Source: CAYMND01 sp964465065 (GTDB lineage: Bacteria > Acidobacteriota > Aminicenantia > UBA2199). From it: a stretch of 64,000 bases of DNA. How positions within the stretch are numbered: the stretch's first letter is position 1; each line of letters begins with the position of its first letter. A model generated the notes under the pieces. The model made no database searches. It saw nothing but the letters and a program-made list of their open reading frames with translations, and was not told where the DNA came from. This document shows positions 1 to 9,759 of the stretch, in pieces. Position numbers and translations under genes: made by a program. Location: NCBI GenBank assembly GCA_964465065.1, contig CAYXHZ010000004.1, forward strand, positions 43,746 to 107,745, read 5' to 3'.

Positions 1-2237
1 GAAACGAGTTTTGGAGAATAATTTCTGTACATGGCTATCCAGTCGATCCCATGAAAGTTGCGCGAGTAGAACATATCGTTGGTACGATGCCAAACATGCT
101 CGAACATTTCACGCCGTTCGGCGCTCTCATCGAAACTGATCAGTCCGGCAATGGCTACAGGTTCCTTGACCCCCTTGTCCGGCTCCAGCTTGGAAATTCG
201 CCCATCAGCCAGTAAAAAGAGATTTTTCATCTCTTTATCCCATTGCAGTTGCCCCCCACGCACACCCAGCTTGACGGCCACTTTGGTTTCACGGCTGCGC
301 AAATCGGTACTCCAGAGATCGGCCTTGTCGTCAAAACGCCCCAAATAATAGAGGGTCTCACCGTCTTTGGAGAGTACAGCATCGCTCAGAAAGGAAGAAT
401 GAATGGTCAATCTGGCTTTTCGCTCCGTCAGGCCATTCCAGTCGATTTCGATATTGGCGGCTTTCGCCTCGTCTTTTGCAGACGGTTTTTTCTTGTCCTT
501 GTCTTTATCGGCACCTTTATTTTGTTCCGCTTCCTTCTCCTCGATCTCTTTTTTCAGCGCCAATTCCTCCTTGCTCAGCAGAAAGCGTTCAAATGCAGAT
601 CGGTTGAGGAACAGACTGTATACATCGCGCTGACGGCTGCCGCTGTTGGCGTAGGAACGCAGACCGTGCCGATCACTGAACCACAGGAGCTGCTTCCCCT
701 CGTTGACCCATTTGGGACTCGAATCTCCGTAACCGCTCTCGGTGAGGTTGACAGGCTGTTTTGTCCCGTCCGCCTTGACCAGCAGGATCTCCGTGTTCCC
801 CATATCCGGAATGTATTCCACTGTCAGCCACTGGCTGTCCGGGCTCCACTCAAAATATTGGTCGCCGTCGCTCATGTAATACAGACGACTGTTGTCGACC
901 AGAATACGGCTGGATTTTCCAGTCAGGTCCAGAACCCGGAGAACGTTGCGGTTTTCGATATAGGCCAGGCTTTTGCCGTCCGGAGATATCTTGGGCTGGT
1001 AATTATCCTGATCGTTGACCAGAAGAGCTTCTTCCCGAAGTATGGTCGAAGCGTAGAAACAGCTCTCCTTGTCGTTCACACGGCGAGTTTTGTATATCCC
1101 CCAATGACCGTTACGTTCGCTGGCGTACACAATCGAGTGACCGTCGTCGGCAAACGAGACGAAGGACTCTGCCGCCGGATTGTCCGTGATGCGCTTGCAC
1201 CATTCTCCCTCGACCGAAGCGGCGAAAATTTCACCGCGTACCACCAGTGCAACTTCTTTTCCGCTCGGAGCAACGGCCATTTCCGTGATCCGACCGTTGA
1301 CGGAGACCAGCTGAGCATCGTTGCGACGCGAGGCGCTGTTGATGCTGACCTTGACCTCCTGCGCTTCACGCCCCAGCTCTTTCGTATAGAGAGCTCCATT
1401 GTAGGTGAAACATAGCGTCCCGTTGGCGGCAATCGACAAAAAGCGGACCGGGTGAAGCTTGAACCTGCTGATCGCTTCCGTTTTGGCCGGATCGTTCAGG
1501 TCCATGAAGTGCACATTGAAACTTCCGCTTTCCTCGCTGAGATAGTAATAGCCCCGGCCGTCTGGAGCGAAGACCGGGTTGCGGTCTTCACCGGAAAAGG
1601 CAGTCAGCATACGGTGCGAACCGCTGCCGAAATCGTAACTCCAGATATCGCGGGCAATACTTGATTTGTGATGTTTGCGCCAGGCGTTCTCCCCGCCTTT
1701 GAGATCATGGTACAGCATCGTTTTCCCGTCGGGACTGATCTGAACCGCCTCTGCCGGAACCGTGAAGACCTGTTCCACTCTGCCTTTGTCTACCGGCACA
1801 GTGTAGAGTTCGAGTAGAGCGCTGTCGGGAAACTGCCGGTTCGAGGCGCTGTCGCCGCGGTTGGCACCGAAGTACACCAGGCGGTCATCGGCGCTGAAAC
1901 AGTATGGGGTTTCATCGACGGAATGGTGAGTAAGCCGTACGGCTTCGCCACCGTCGGCGTTGACGACGAACACGTCAAGATTGCCGTAGCGATCCGAAGC
2001 GAAGGCGATGCTGCGTCCGTCATGGCTCCAAACCGGTGCAAAATCACTGGCCTGGTGGAAAGTCAGCGGGCTGGCCGTGCCGCCACGGGCATCAACCAGG
2101 TATATATCTCCCTTGAAGGCGAAGGCGATCCGATCCCCTTTCGGCGAAATGGCCGAATAACGGATCCATTGCGATTCGGATTGTGAGAAGCCCAGACTGC
2201 TCAACAGAATCAGATACAGTAAAAACCATTGTTTCAT
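1..2237 (-). CDS. Tricorn-like S41 protease, N-terminal part (cut by window edge)
   Basis: About 745 codons are open from the ATG at 2237 to the left edge, so the C-terminus lies outside the window. A signal peptide (MKQWFLLYLILLSSLGFS) is followed by repeated TolB/WD40-like propeller blades, for example ISPKGDRIAFAFKGDIYLVD and VWSHDGRSIAFASDRYGNLD, up to about residue 560. A charged Lys/Glu-rich linker follows near residue 575. The last visible part (EMFEHVWHRTNDMFYSR, then FHGIDWIAMY) matches the helical C1 region that precedes the PDZ and serine protease domains in bacterial tricorn homologues. Known family role: secreted or periplasmic degradation of peptides. GAGGA sits five bases before the start. 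The catalytic residues are off-window, so activity cannot be judged. Confidence 0.88.
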   Translation of the reverse strand, partial: MKQWFLLYLILLSSLGFSQSESQWIRYSAISPKGDRIAFAFKGDIYLVDARGGTASPLTFHQASDFAPVWSHDGRSIAFASDRYGNLDVFVVNADGGEAVRLTHHSVDETPYCFSADDRLVYFGANRGDSASNRQFPDSALLELYTVPVDKGRVEQVFTVPAEAVQISPDGKTMLYHDLKGGENAWRKHHKSSIARDIWSYDFGSGSHRMLTAFSGEDRNPVFAPDGRGYYYLSEESGSFNVHFMDLNDPAKTEAISRFKLHPVRFLSIAANGTLCFTYNGALYTKELGREAQEVKVSINSASRRNDAQLVSVNGRITEMAVAPSGKEVALVVRGEIFAASVEGEWCKRITDNPAAESFVSFADDGHSIVYASERNGHWGIYKTRRVNDKESCFYASTILREEALLVNDQDNYQPKISPDGKSLAYIENRNVLRVLDLTGKSSRILVDNSRLYYMSDGDQYFEWSPDSQWLTVEYIPDMGNTEILLVKADGTKQPVNLTESGYGDSSPKWVNEGKQLLWFSDRHGLRSYANSGSRQRDVYSLFLNRSAFERFLLSKEELALKKEIEEKEAEQNKGADKDKDKKKPSAKDEAKAANIEIDWNGLTERKARLTIHSSFLSDAVLSKDGETLYYLGRFDDKADLWSTDLRSRETKVAVKLGVRGGQLQWDKEMKNLFLLADGRISKLEPDKGVKEPVAIAGLISFDESAERREMFEHVWHRTNDMFYSRNFHGIDWIAMYRNYSPKLV

Positions 2238-2326
2238 AGTTTCCTCGCTTGCGGATGACAGTCACTGGCATGCTGCATCCGATTTTTCCGTTAAAAGAGA
2301 TAATACGTTGGCCAATGTCGAAAAGA

Positions 2327-5300
2327 TTACCCGAGTGTCGTTTTTCGTGGATAGAGAGTTTTTAAAAACTTTGCAGTGTAGGACAAGGGCCAGTTTCCGC
2401 TGACGATCTGTTCCGGACTTCCCTGGGCGGTCAGTTTCCCTCCCTGCGGGCCAGCACCGGGGCCAAGATCGATCAACCAGTCCGCGCCGGCCATAAACAC
2501 AGGATGGTGGCTGACCACCAGCGCGGCGTGCCGATCCCCCACATGACGCCGCAGGCATTCGAGAAGTTGGCGGCATTCGTTGGCAGACAGACCGCTGTCC
2601 GGCTCGTCGAGTAGAAGCAGTGACGCCTGCTCACCGAGCCCGAGCAGAATACGCGCTATTGTCAAACGCTGTCTTTCCCCGACAGACAACGAACCCATCT
2701 TCCGATTCAAAGACAGATAATCCAGAGAAAATTCTTTGGCCAAGGCCAGTTCCCGTTGCAGACCGGCAGCCGTGACAATCGATGCCGGCAAATCGCCGAT
2801 TTCACAGCTCAAGGTGTCTGCCAGAGATACAGTCCCGACCTTTGCCGCCAGGGTGGCCGTTTCGTAACCGGTCTGGAGACAGAACGGACACTCCGACGCA
2901 TACGAGCCCATGTAATCGAGATCGGTGCGCATCTCCCCTTCTCCCTGGCAATGTGGGCAAGCTGATAAAACCGGTTTGCCGAAAAGGCGCATGATGGGTT
3001 CCCGCATGGACAGAAAATCGAGCAAACTCTCTCCCGGGCCGTTGCTACCCATTCGATTGTCAAAGAAATGAACGGCAGAAAACCGATCGAGGCCGTTAAT
3101 CTCCTGACAATGAACCGGACTGGCTGCCGTGAAACTGCGACCGATCACCTCGCGCATCAGCGTCGTTTTCCCGCTGCCCGAGACACCGCACAGCACCGTG
3201 ATACCGCTTGCCGGTATTTCGATATCGATCCCATCCAGATTGTTGACTTTTGCCTGGCGCACGATGATTGCCCCAGCTGACGGCATGGCCGCAATGCGAA
3301 GCGGATCCGGGGAAAAGTCGGTTCTATTGCCTTGACCCATGCGGCAAATTTGTCCTCCCCGCTTACCGCCGCCGGGTCCCAGCTCGATCAGCCAGTCGGC
3401 CTCCCGCTGCACCAAGGGGTGATGGTCGATCAAGGCCACTGTGTTGCGCCGGGCCAGCAACTGGCCGATCACCCCTGACAGGCTGGCGATGTCCAGAGGG
3501 TGCAAACCGCGGCTGATTTCGTCCAGAATGAACAGGCAATGATTAAGGCGATTGCCAAGGAATGCAGCCAGGCGCAAACGCTGCATTTCTCCATAGGAAA
3601 GTGAATCCGCAGCTCTGGACAGGTTCAGATAACCCAGACCCAGAGCCAGAATCTGCTCCAGTTGCAGCTGCAGGTCAGGCATCAGCTCCGTGCACACCGC
3701 CAACTCGTTTCGACTGGGATTGTCTGCGAAGAGGGCGCTTGAAAATGTTCTGAACTGTTTGTGCAAGTCCGTCAGGAAGGCCGACAACACATCCCGTAAA
3801 CTGACCCGGCCCAACCTGACTTCCAGAGTGGTGTTTTTGAGACGGAGACCGTGACAAACCGGGCAATCCCCCGTGAAGACGACTTGCTGGAAATTGATGG
3901 CCTGCTTTTTATGCTCTTTCTTCTGCCGCCAGGCTTCCAGAATCAGACGGTTGAAACCCGGCCAGGGGGCTTGATAGCGATGCTCGCCGCTGCGTTTTCC
4001 ACGCGAATAGTTCCATACAACCGGAAAATCCCCTTCGTGACCATTCAGAATCAGGTCTTTGGCCTGAGAACTCAGCGCACACCAGGGAGCCATGACATCG
4101 ATATTGAGTGCCCTGGCCGCTCCAAGCAGTTCGGCAATGCGCCGGCCATCTGCTGCAAAGAAGAATTGACAGCCCTTGTCCGCCGAAAAAGCGCCGTTCA
4201 GAATGCCGAGTTGCGGATCGACCAGCCAGCGGCTGGCGTCGGCTTGGGTTACCGTCCCCAGGCCGGTGCAGAAACTGCAGGCGCCATCGGGATGATTGAA
4301 GGAAAAGTCGGCGGCACGCAGGGTTTTGTTCACTGCGTTTGGTTCCGGCTGTCCCAGGCGAGAAAACAGAACGCGCAAGGTATCGTTGATACCGGACAGC
4401 GTGCCGACCGTCGATCTGGGATTGCCGCCGCCATGATGGCTGACCAGCGACAAGGCCGGCATGTATGGGTTGATCTCATCGACATCGCCGTGCCCTCCCA
4501 GAGCCAGTCGATCCCGCAGGTAAGGAGAAAGGTGCTCGGCGTAACGACGCTGGCATGTCTTGTACAGAGTCTCGTGCAAAAGAGAACTCTTGCCGCTACC
4601 CGATGGACCGCACACTACGGTGAGTTTGCGTTTGGGAATCACCAGCGACAGGTTTTGCAGATTCCGGGTCCGGACTCCATGCATTACAATCTTGTCCGGA
4701 TCGGCATCCCTGCCGGCACTGATTTCCGTACTCGAGGGGTCGGGCTTGCGGTTTACGAGTTCCAGCAATCGGTCGCAACCGGAAACGAACAAAGGATTGT
4801 TTTCGGCGATCACCAGGGCGGCGCCCTGTCCGGCCAACTTTTTCAAGGCGTACAGCAAACAGGGAATATCCTGGTCATGAAGTCCCAGGCATGGTTCGTC
4901 CAGCAGGTACAATGTCCGGTTTCTCTGGCCGGGAGCGATGAATGAAGCCAGTCGGACCCGCTGAGCTTCCCCTCCAGACAGACTGGATGACGGCTGGCCG
5001 ATGGTCAAGTACCCCAGCCCGAGATCCGCCAGGACTTTCAGGCGTGCCGAAATTTTTTTCTCCTTGTGAAAAAAGGCCAGCGCCTGGCTGACTGTCAGAG
5101 AGAGGACTTCATCGATGGCCAGTCCCTCATATTGGATACCGAGGACTTCAGGTTGATAACGGCGTCCCTGACAGCCTTCGCAGATCTGACTGATTGGACT
5201 GAGGTGGTGCAGACTGATCTCGATCATTCCACTCCCCTGGCAACTCGGACAAGCTCCCGCCTGGCTGTTGAAAGAAAATGCCGAGCTGCTGAGCCCTTGT

Positions 5301-7003
5301 TCTCTGGCCTGCGTCTGACGTGCGAAAAGCGTGCGGATATCATCGAAAAGACCGGTGTAGGTTGCCGGGTTGCTGCGTGAGTTTTTCCCCAGTGGCTGCT
5401 GGTCGACGAACTGAACCCAGTCGAAATCCCGCTCGCGTTCATCGAGTCGTTCATGACCTTGAGCCAATTTACCGAGCAGTGAAGTCTTGCCGGAACCGGA
5501 CAAGCCACTGACCACGGTAATCAGGCCGCATTCCGCCACAGCCTGTTGAGATTGTATTCGCTGCTGCGGAGCCTGGGTCATAGGTTTTGACCAGGCCGTC
5601 ATCGTCGGCGTCAGTGTCGGGTCGTGTGCGATCCGATTCCGGAAGTCGTCAGCCTTTCCGGAAAAAAGCACATTTCCCCCTTGTGCTCCTCCACCAGGCC
5701 CCATCTCGACAACCCAGTCCGCATAATCAAGCGCCGCCCGGTCGTGACTGACCAGCAGAATCGTGCAATTCTGTGCGAGCAGATTACGGATATGCCGATA
5801 GACTGGCGGCTTTTCAAAAGGGTGAAGAGCGGATGCCGGTTCATCTAAAACGTAAAGCATATCGCTGATTGGGCTTTTCAGCAGAGAGGCCAGGCGAATG
5901 CCCTGAATCTCGGCCGGAGACAGACTGGGTATCGACCGCAGCAATTGCAGATGCCCCAGCCTGAGATCGACCAGCAGCCGTGAATGCCGGTTCAACTCAT
6001 CCAGAAGTCGTTTTTCCGGTTCCTGCAGCTTACCGAGCTTCAGTTCTCCAAAACTCCAGTCAGCCAGTTCGCTAACGGTGAAAGCGAGCAGAGTGCCCAG
6101 GTCTGTCTGCCGGTACCGCAAACCGTGCATCTGTCGACGCAAGCGCAACCCTTGACAGTTCGGACAGGGCTGCTGGCGGCACCAGCGCAGGATATTCGGA
6201 TTGGGATCACGCTTGAGAATCTCTTCCATGATGGGAACGATACCGCGGTAATGGCCCAGTTCCCTGGGTTTGGCGGTGATGCCGCTCCATTTGAGCCGCG
6301 ATTCGAGCGGGTGCTTGCCGAAAGGGATTTCAATTCGGTCGCTACCGTACAATACCACCTGCTTTTGTTCGTCGCGGAGATCCTGCCAGGCAATATCCAC
6401 CGAGAAACCATGCGCCCTGCAAACCTGGTCGAGGACATCGATGGTCACCTGGGAATAAATAATGTAACCGTTTGGTGTGCTGAGCCGGAGCGCTCCCTGT
6501 CTCAGGCTCAGTCTGCCGTCCCGGATCAGACTTTCATGATCGAGAGTGTACACCTGGCCCAGCCCCTGACAGTCGGGGCAGGCTCCCAAAGGGTGGTTGA
6601 AGGAAAGATGTGAGCGGGTCGGCTTGTTGGCTGCCGATATCTGGGCGAAACGCGAATAGAGCAGGCGAATCGGGCTGTAGAGGTCACTGAGCGTGGCCAC
6701 GGTGGAGCGGGGGTTATGATTCAGGAAGACCTGTTCCAGTGCCAAGGCGGGCGGGATGTTATCTATCCTTCTGGTGTGGGAACGGTTGAGACGAGCCTGA
6801 AAAATCCGTGCGTAAGCAGAAAAACTTTCTAAAAAACGTCCCTGTCCCTCGGCAAAACAGACATCATGGGCCAATGTCGATTTACCCGACCCCGATACAC
6901 CGCACAGCAGAGTCAGACTTCCCAGCGGTATCTGCAAGGAGATATTTTTCAGGTTGTGTTCCTTGCATTCCGTTAACGTTATCCATTCTTTTTGTTCCGT
7001 CAT
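2327..7003 (-). CDS. Tandem (double) UvrA-like ATPase lacking UvrB-binding domain
   Basis: A 1558-residue protein with four ABC ATPase modules, about twice a UvrA. Walker A motifs lie near residues 36 (GVSGSGKST), 500 (GLSGSGKTS), 802 (GPSGSGKSS) and 1277 (GVSGSGKTT). Matching Walker B motifs are VLDEPASALHP, LLDEPCLGLHD, ILDEISRGLHP and LLDEPDSGLSA. Signatures are LSPAE (degenerate), LSGGE, LSYGE and LSVGE. UvrA-type zinc-finger pairs occur, such as GACPDCQGLG and CPNCQG. In each half the stretch between Walker A and the first zinc finger is too short for the UvrB-binding domain. This fits class II-like UvrA halves fused head to tail. Such proteins are thought to act in DNA damage sensing or drug tolerance apart from UvrB. 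The start at 7003 has no clear ribosome binding site. Confidence 0.9.
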   Translation of the reverse strand: MTEQKEWITLTECKEHNLKNISLQIPLGSLTLLCGVSGSGKSTLAHDVCFAEGQGRFLESFSAYARIFQARLNRSHTRRIDNIPPALALEQVFLNHNPRSTVATLSDLYSPIRLLYSRFAQISAANKPTRSHLSFNHPLGACPDCQGLGQVYTLDHESLIRDGRLSLRQGALRLSTPNGYIIYSQVTIDVLDQVCRAHGFSVDIAWQDLRDEQKQVVLYGSDRIEIPFGKHPLESRLKWSGITAKPRELGHYRGIVPIMEEILKRDPNPNILRWCRQQPCPNCQGLRLRRQMHGLRYRQTDLGTLLAFTVSELADWSFGELKLGKLQEPEKRLLDELNRHSRLLVDLRLGHLQLLRSIPSLSPAEIQGIRLASLLKSPISDMLYVLDEPASALHPFEKPPVYRHIRNLLAQNCTILLVSHDRAALDYADWVVEMGPGGGAQGGNVLFSGKADDFRNRIAHDPTLTPTMTAWSKPMTQAPQQRIQSQQAVAECGLITVVSGLSGSGKTSLLGKLAQGHERLDERERDFDWVQFVDQQPLGKNSRSNPATYTGLFDDIRTLFARQTQAREQGLSSSAFSFNSQAGACPSCQGSGMIEISLHHLSPISQICEGCQGRRYQPEVLGIQYEGLAIDEVLSLTVSQALAFFHKEKKISARLKVLADLGLGYLTIGQPSSSLSGGEAQRVRLASFIAPGQRNRTLYLLDEPCLGLHDQDIPCLLYALKKLAGQGAALVIAENNPLFVSGCDRLLELVNRKPDPSSTEISAGRDADPDKIVMHGVRTRNLQNLSLVIPKRKLTVVCGPSGSGKSSLLHETLYKTCQRRYAEHLSPYLRDRLALGGHGDVDEINPYMPALSLVSHHGGGNPRSTVGTLSGINDTLRVLFSRLGQPEPNAVNKTLRAADFSFNHPDGACSFCTGLGTVTQADASRWLVDPQLGILNGAFSADKGCQFFFAADGRRIAELLGAARALNIDVMAPWCALSSQAKDLILNGHEGDFPVVWNYSRGKRSGEHRYQAPWPGFNRLILEAWRQKKEHKKQAINFQQVVFTGDCPVCHGLRLKNTTLEVRLGRVSLRDVLSAFLTDLHKQFRTFSSALFADNPSRNELAVCTELMPDLQLQLEQILALGLGYLNLSRAADSLSYGEMQRLRLAAFLGNRLNHCLFILDEISRGLHPLDIASLSGVIGQLLARRNTVALIDHHPLVQREADWLIELGPGGGKRGGQICRMGQGNRTDFSPDPLRIAAMPSAGAIIVRQAKVNNLDGIDIEIPASGITVLCGVSGSGKTTLMREVIGRSFTAASPVHCQEINGLDRFSAVHFFDNRMGSNGPGESLLDFLSMREPIMRLFGKPVLSACPHCQGEGEMRTDLDYMGSYASECPFCLQTGYETATLAAKVGTVSLADTLSCEIGDLPASIVTAAGLQRELALAKEFSLDYLSLNRKMGSLSVGERQRLTIARILLGLGEQASLLLLDEPDSGLSANECRQLLECLRRHVGDRHAALVVSHHPVFMAGADWLIDLGPGAGPQGGKLTAQGSPEQIVSGNWPLSYTAKFLKTLYPRKTTLG

Positions 7004-7028
7004 ATATCAACCATAAATCCGATTTCCA

Positions 7029-7058
7029 TTGGACTCGGCGAAGAAAAAAGCATAACAT
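7029..7058 (+). promoter_or_regulatory. Candidate sigma-70 promoter for CAP lipoprotein gene
   Basis: TTGGAC (7029-7034), 18-base spacer, TAACAT (7053-7058), placed 40 bases before the CAP-domain gene in the divergent gap with the UvrA gene. Confidence 0.4.
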
Positions 7059-7097
7059 AGGCCTTGCGTAAACGAAACCGAATATGGAGATGCAATA

Positions 7098-7592
7098 ATG
7101 ACCTGGAAGCGTAGCACATCGTTAGTCGCCTTGTTGACAACACTGTTGACCTTCATGACTTCTGCCTGCCAGAACAACGGCGGCGATCAGGATGCGACAA
7201 GCCGGCCGGACCTCGCCACTCAGGCCTTCGATTCCGTCAATGAACAACGACGCCAATCGGGACGGACGCTCCTGACCTGGAACGGAGCGGTTGCGGGAAT
7301 CGCCGAAGCGCACAGCCTGGACATGGCCATCGGCAAGACCGCTTTCGGTCACGACGGTTTCACGGAACGCCTGAATCAACTCCGCGCCTCGCTGAATTTC
7401 ACCACTGCCGGAGAGAATGTCGGTTACGCTATCGGTCAAAGCAATCCGGTCAAGGTCATCGTCGACGGCTGGATGCAGAAAACGGACCACCGGGCCAACA
7501 TACTCGGAGATTTCCAGCTGAGCGGCATCGGAGCCGCCCAGGGGCCGGACGGTGAAATCTACATCACCCAGATCTTTCTGAAAACCAATTAG
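7098..7592 (+). CDS. CAP/SCP-domain lipoprotein (YkwD-like)
   Basis: A 164-residue protein with an N-terminal hydrophobic segment and lipobox-like MTSAC, so probably lipid-anchored. The CAP fold signatures are visible: AEAHSLDMA, GHDGFTERL, GENVGYA, HRANIL and ITQIF. Bacterial CAP proteins of this size are secreted; their biochemical role is mostly unknown, with wall binding or proteolysis proposed. GGAG lies eight bases before the ATG. It is divergent from the UvrA gene and convergent with the S46 peptidase gene, whose stop codon it meets with a four-base overlap (7589-7592). Confidence 0.85.
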   Translation: MTWKRSTSLVALLTTLLTFMTSACQNNGGDQDATSRPDLATQAFDSVNEQRRQSGRTLLTWNGAVAGIAEAHSLDMAIGKTAFGHDGFTERLNQLRASLNFTTAGENVGYAIGQSNPVKVIVDGWMQKTDHRANILGDFQLSGIGAAQGPDGEIYITQIFLKTN

Positions 7593-9736
7593 TTGCCGGC
7601 GTTCATCTCTTGAAGCAGGTGGCCGCCGCCGGTCGATTCGATGTACCAGAGAATGAAGCGGATATCCAGACCGATCGAGCGGCTGTAGCCTTCATCCCAG
7701 GCGTAATCGTTGATGGTGGCTTCAAAGGCGCGGTCGAAGTTGATTCCGACCAGTTGGCCGCGGGCGTTCAGAACCGGGCTGCCGGAATTGCCGCCGGTGG
7801 TATCGGCATCATACAGGAAGTTAACCGGAACCCCGCCAATTTTTTCCTGACGGAAGCTCGAATTTTTCCCCTGACGGATCAGGGCACTGACGTTTTCTTC
7901 CAATTGATAGTCGCCGCCCTGCATGGATTTCTCCAGCATGCCTTCCAGTACGGTGAACGGCTTCATATAGACGGCGTCCCGCGGGCAGTACCCTTTGACA
8001 CGTCCCCAGGTCAGACGCAGGGTGCTGTTGGCGTCCGGCAAAAACCGCCCTTTTTCCAATATCTGTTTGAGATCGATCCAAGCGGCCATAGCCGAATCAA
8101 GGCGTCCTTTCCAATTGTCCTCACGGTCGCGGATCTGTTTGGTCAAGGGGTATACGGCCAAAGCCAGCTGTACAATCGGGATGTCACACTTTCGGAGTTC
8201 GTCGAGTTGCACCTGATCGAACCATTTTCCGAAGGTCTCGGCGTCCATAAAACGTTCATGGTAATAGGAAGCGATGATTTTTTTCCGATCCGGAGCCGCT
8301 GCCGTGCACAAGGAGTGCAGAACCGGCGGCAATTGCTGCGCAGTGAGTGACTCGGCCAAAGACAGGAACAGGTAATCGGCGATCTGCTGATCCACTGGCG
8401 TATACAGATTTTTGATTGAACGCACCAGTCTTTCCCGAGTTCTTTCCAGATTGCGGGTCATGTACGGAGCTTCCCGCTCCTGATCCTTCTTGATTCTTTC
8501 GTGGGCGTATTCTACCAGGGCGGATGCGCTGCTCAGCAGGCTCCAGTTTGAATTGAGGCTGCCGATAAAATGCTGAAAAGGGTAATCGGCAGTCATCTCA
8601 TGGTAGACACTGGCCATTTCCAGCTGCAATTTACGGTATTTCTCCTTCGTTTCCGGGTCCTGTATTTGCGATGACAAGGCCTCTTCCTGAGCCTGCTTCT
8701 TGGCAGTCAGGCCTAGATTGTGCAAGCCCTTCAGCTTTCCCTGATAATTTTTCATGCGGTTGGCCAGGCCCTTGATGCGGGCAGCCAGTTTCAATTGAAC
8801 ATCACGTTCCTCTCCACCCGCCTTCTCCATGGTGGCAATCAACCATTGGGACAGTTTGACCACCGCCGGCATGTGGATTTCTTCCTGAAAACGCAGGTAA
8901 CTGGCCGGTTGATGACGGTATGTTCGCCCCGGATAACCCAAAATGAACATCAGGTCGCCCTCGCTGATTCCTTCCGGAGCAATTTGGAGATATTTTCTGG
9001 GCTTATATGGCACATTCTCTGCAGAATAGGCGGCACTTTCCCCGTTGGGTCCGGCATAGGCGCGCAGGATGGTGAAATCGCCGGTATGTCTTGGCCAGAC
9101 CCAGTTGTCGCTCTCGCCTCCGAATTCACCGATGCTGCGGGGCGGGACATAGACCAGACGGACATCCTTGAGATAAGTCGACAGAAATAGTACGTAGACC
9201 TTGCCCTGGAACATCTCGGCGATCTCGGCTCGTTTTCCGGGATTTTTCTTTTCGGCGCCGATTTCCATTTCCTTGATTCTTTTTTCGATGGCTTTGGTTC
9301 TGTCCAAAGGGCTCATGCCCTTTTTAACCACTTGAAGCACGGCAGCGGACACATCCCGATAGGATTCGGTGATCTTTACGGTCATGCCCTTGGCCGGAAT
9401 TTCTTCCTTGAGATTGCGTGTCACCAGTCCGTTGCGTAAATAGTCGTTTTCTGCCGAGCTGGCATCCTGAACGGCACCGAATGCGCAGTGGTGGTTGGTG
9501 AGAATCAAACCGTTGGCGGATATGAAAGAGGCCGAACAACCGCTGAGATTGATGATGGCGTCGACCAGGGACACCGAGCCGTCTGGATTGAATATTTCCC
9601 GGGCGCCGAGGGCAAAACCCGCTTTGGTCAGATCGAGCTTGTCCAGTTCGCTGAGCGGCCACATGCCCTCGTCGGCGTGCAGTGGAGATATGAACGAAAT
9701 CATACACAACAAGATCGGCAAGACAGTTTTTTTCAT
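7589..9736 (-). CDS. S46 family dipeptidyl-peptidase (DPP11-like)
   Basis: Removes dipeptides from the N-terminus of oligopeptides in the periplasm. The start at 9736 gives a signal peptide (MKKTVLPILLCMISFISPLHA) with AAAGGTG before it; an in-frame extension further upstream runs into the zinc-ribbon gene and is rejected. The catalytic His is in ILTNHHCAFGAVQ (about residue 82) and the catalytic Ser in GGNSGSPVLN (about residue 650), spaced as in known DPP7/DPP11 (about 715 residues). After the serine the sequence reads GINFDR; an Arg here is characteristic of acid-specific DPP11 rather than DPP7 (inference from memory of the family). Last gene of the SPFH / zinc-ribbon operon, 23 bases after its neighbour. 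Confidence 0.9.
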   Translation of the reverse strand: MKKTVLPILLCMISFISPLHADEGMWPLSELDKLDLTKAGFALGAREIFNPDGSVSLVDAIINLSGCSASFISANGLILTNHHCAFGAVQDASSAENDYLRNGLVTRNLKEEIPAKGMTVKITESYRDVSAAVLQVVKKGMSPLDRTKAIEKRIKEMEIGAEKKNPGKRAEIAEMFQGKVYVLFLSTYLKDVRLVYVPPRSIGEFGGESDNWVWPRHTGDFTILRAYAGPNGESAAYSAENVPYKPRKYLQIAPEGISEGDLMFILGYPGRTYRHQPASYLRFQEEIHMPAVVKLSQWLIATMEKAGGEERDVQLKLAARIKGLANRMKNYQGKLKGLHNLGLTAKKQAQEEALSSQIQDPETKEKYRKLQLEMASVYHEMTADYPFQHFIGSLNSNWSLLSSASALVEYAHERIKKDQEREAPYMTRNLERTRERLVRSIKNLYTPVDQQIADYLFLSLAESLTAQQLPPVLHSLCTAAAPDRKKIIASYYHERFMDAETFGKWFDQVQLDELRKCDIPIVQLALAVYPLTKQIRDREDNWKGRLDSAMAAWIDLKQILEKGRFLPDANSTLRLTWGRVKGYCPRDAVYMKPFTVLEGMLEKSMQGGDYQLEENVSALIRQGKNSSFRQEKIGGVPVNFLYDADTTGGNSGSPVLNARGQLVGINFDRAFEATINDYAWDEGYSRSIGLDIRFILWYIESTGGGHLLQEMNAGN

Positions 9737-9759
9737 CGTTACACCTTTCAATTCGTTGA

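Noticed and set aside
243..1415. 390-codon open frame on the plus strand
   Set aside because: Antisense to the tricorn-like gene, whose frame is continuous and shows clear propeller repeats; the plus-strand product has no recognisable features.
3851..4945. 364-codon open frame opposite the double UvrA gene
   Set aside because: The minus-strand frame carries Walker and zinc-finger motifs throughout; this one has no family resemblance.
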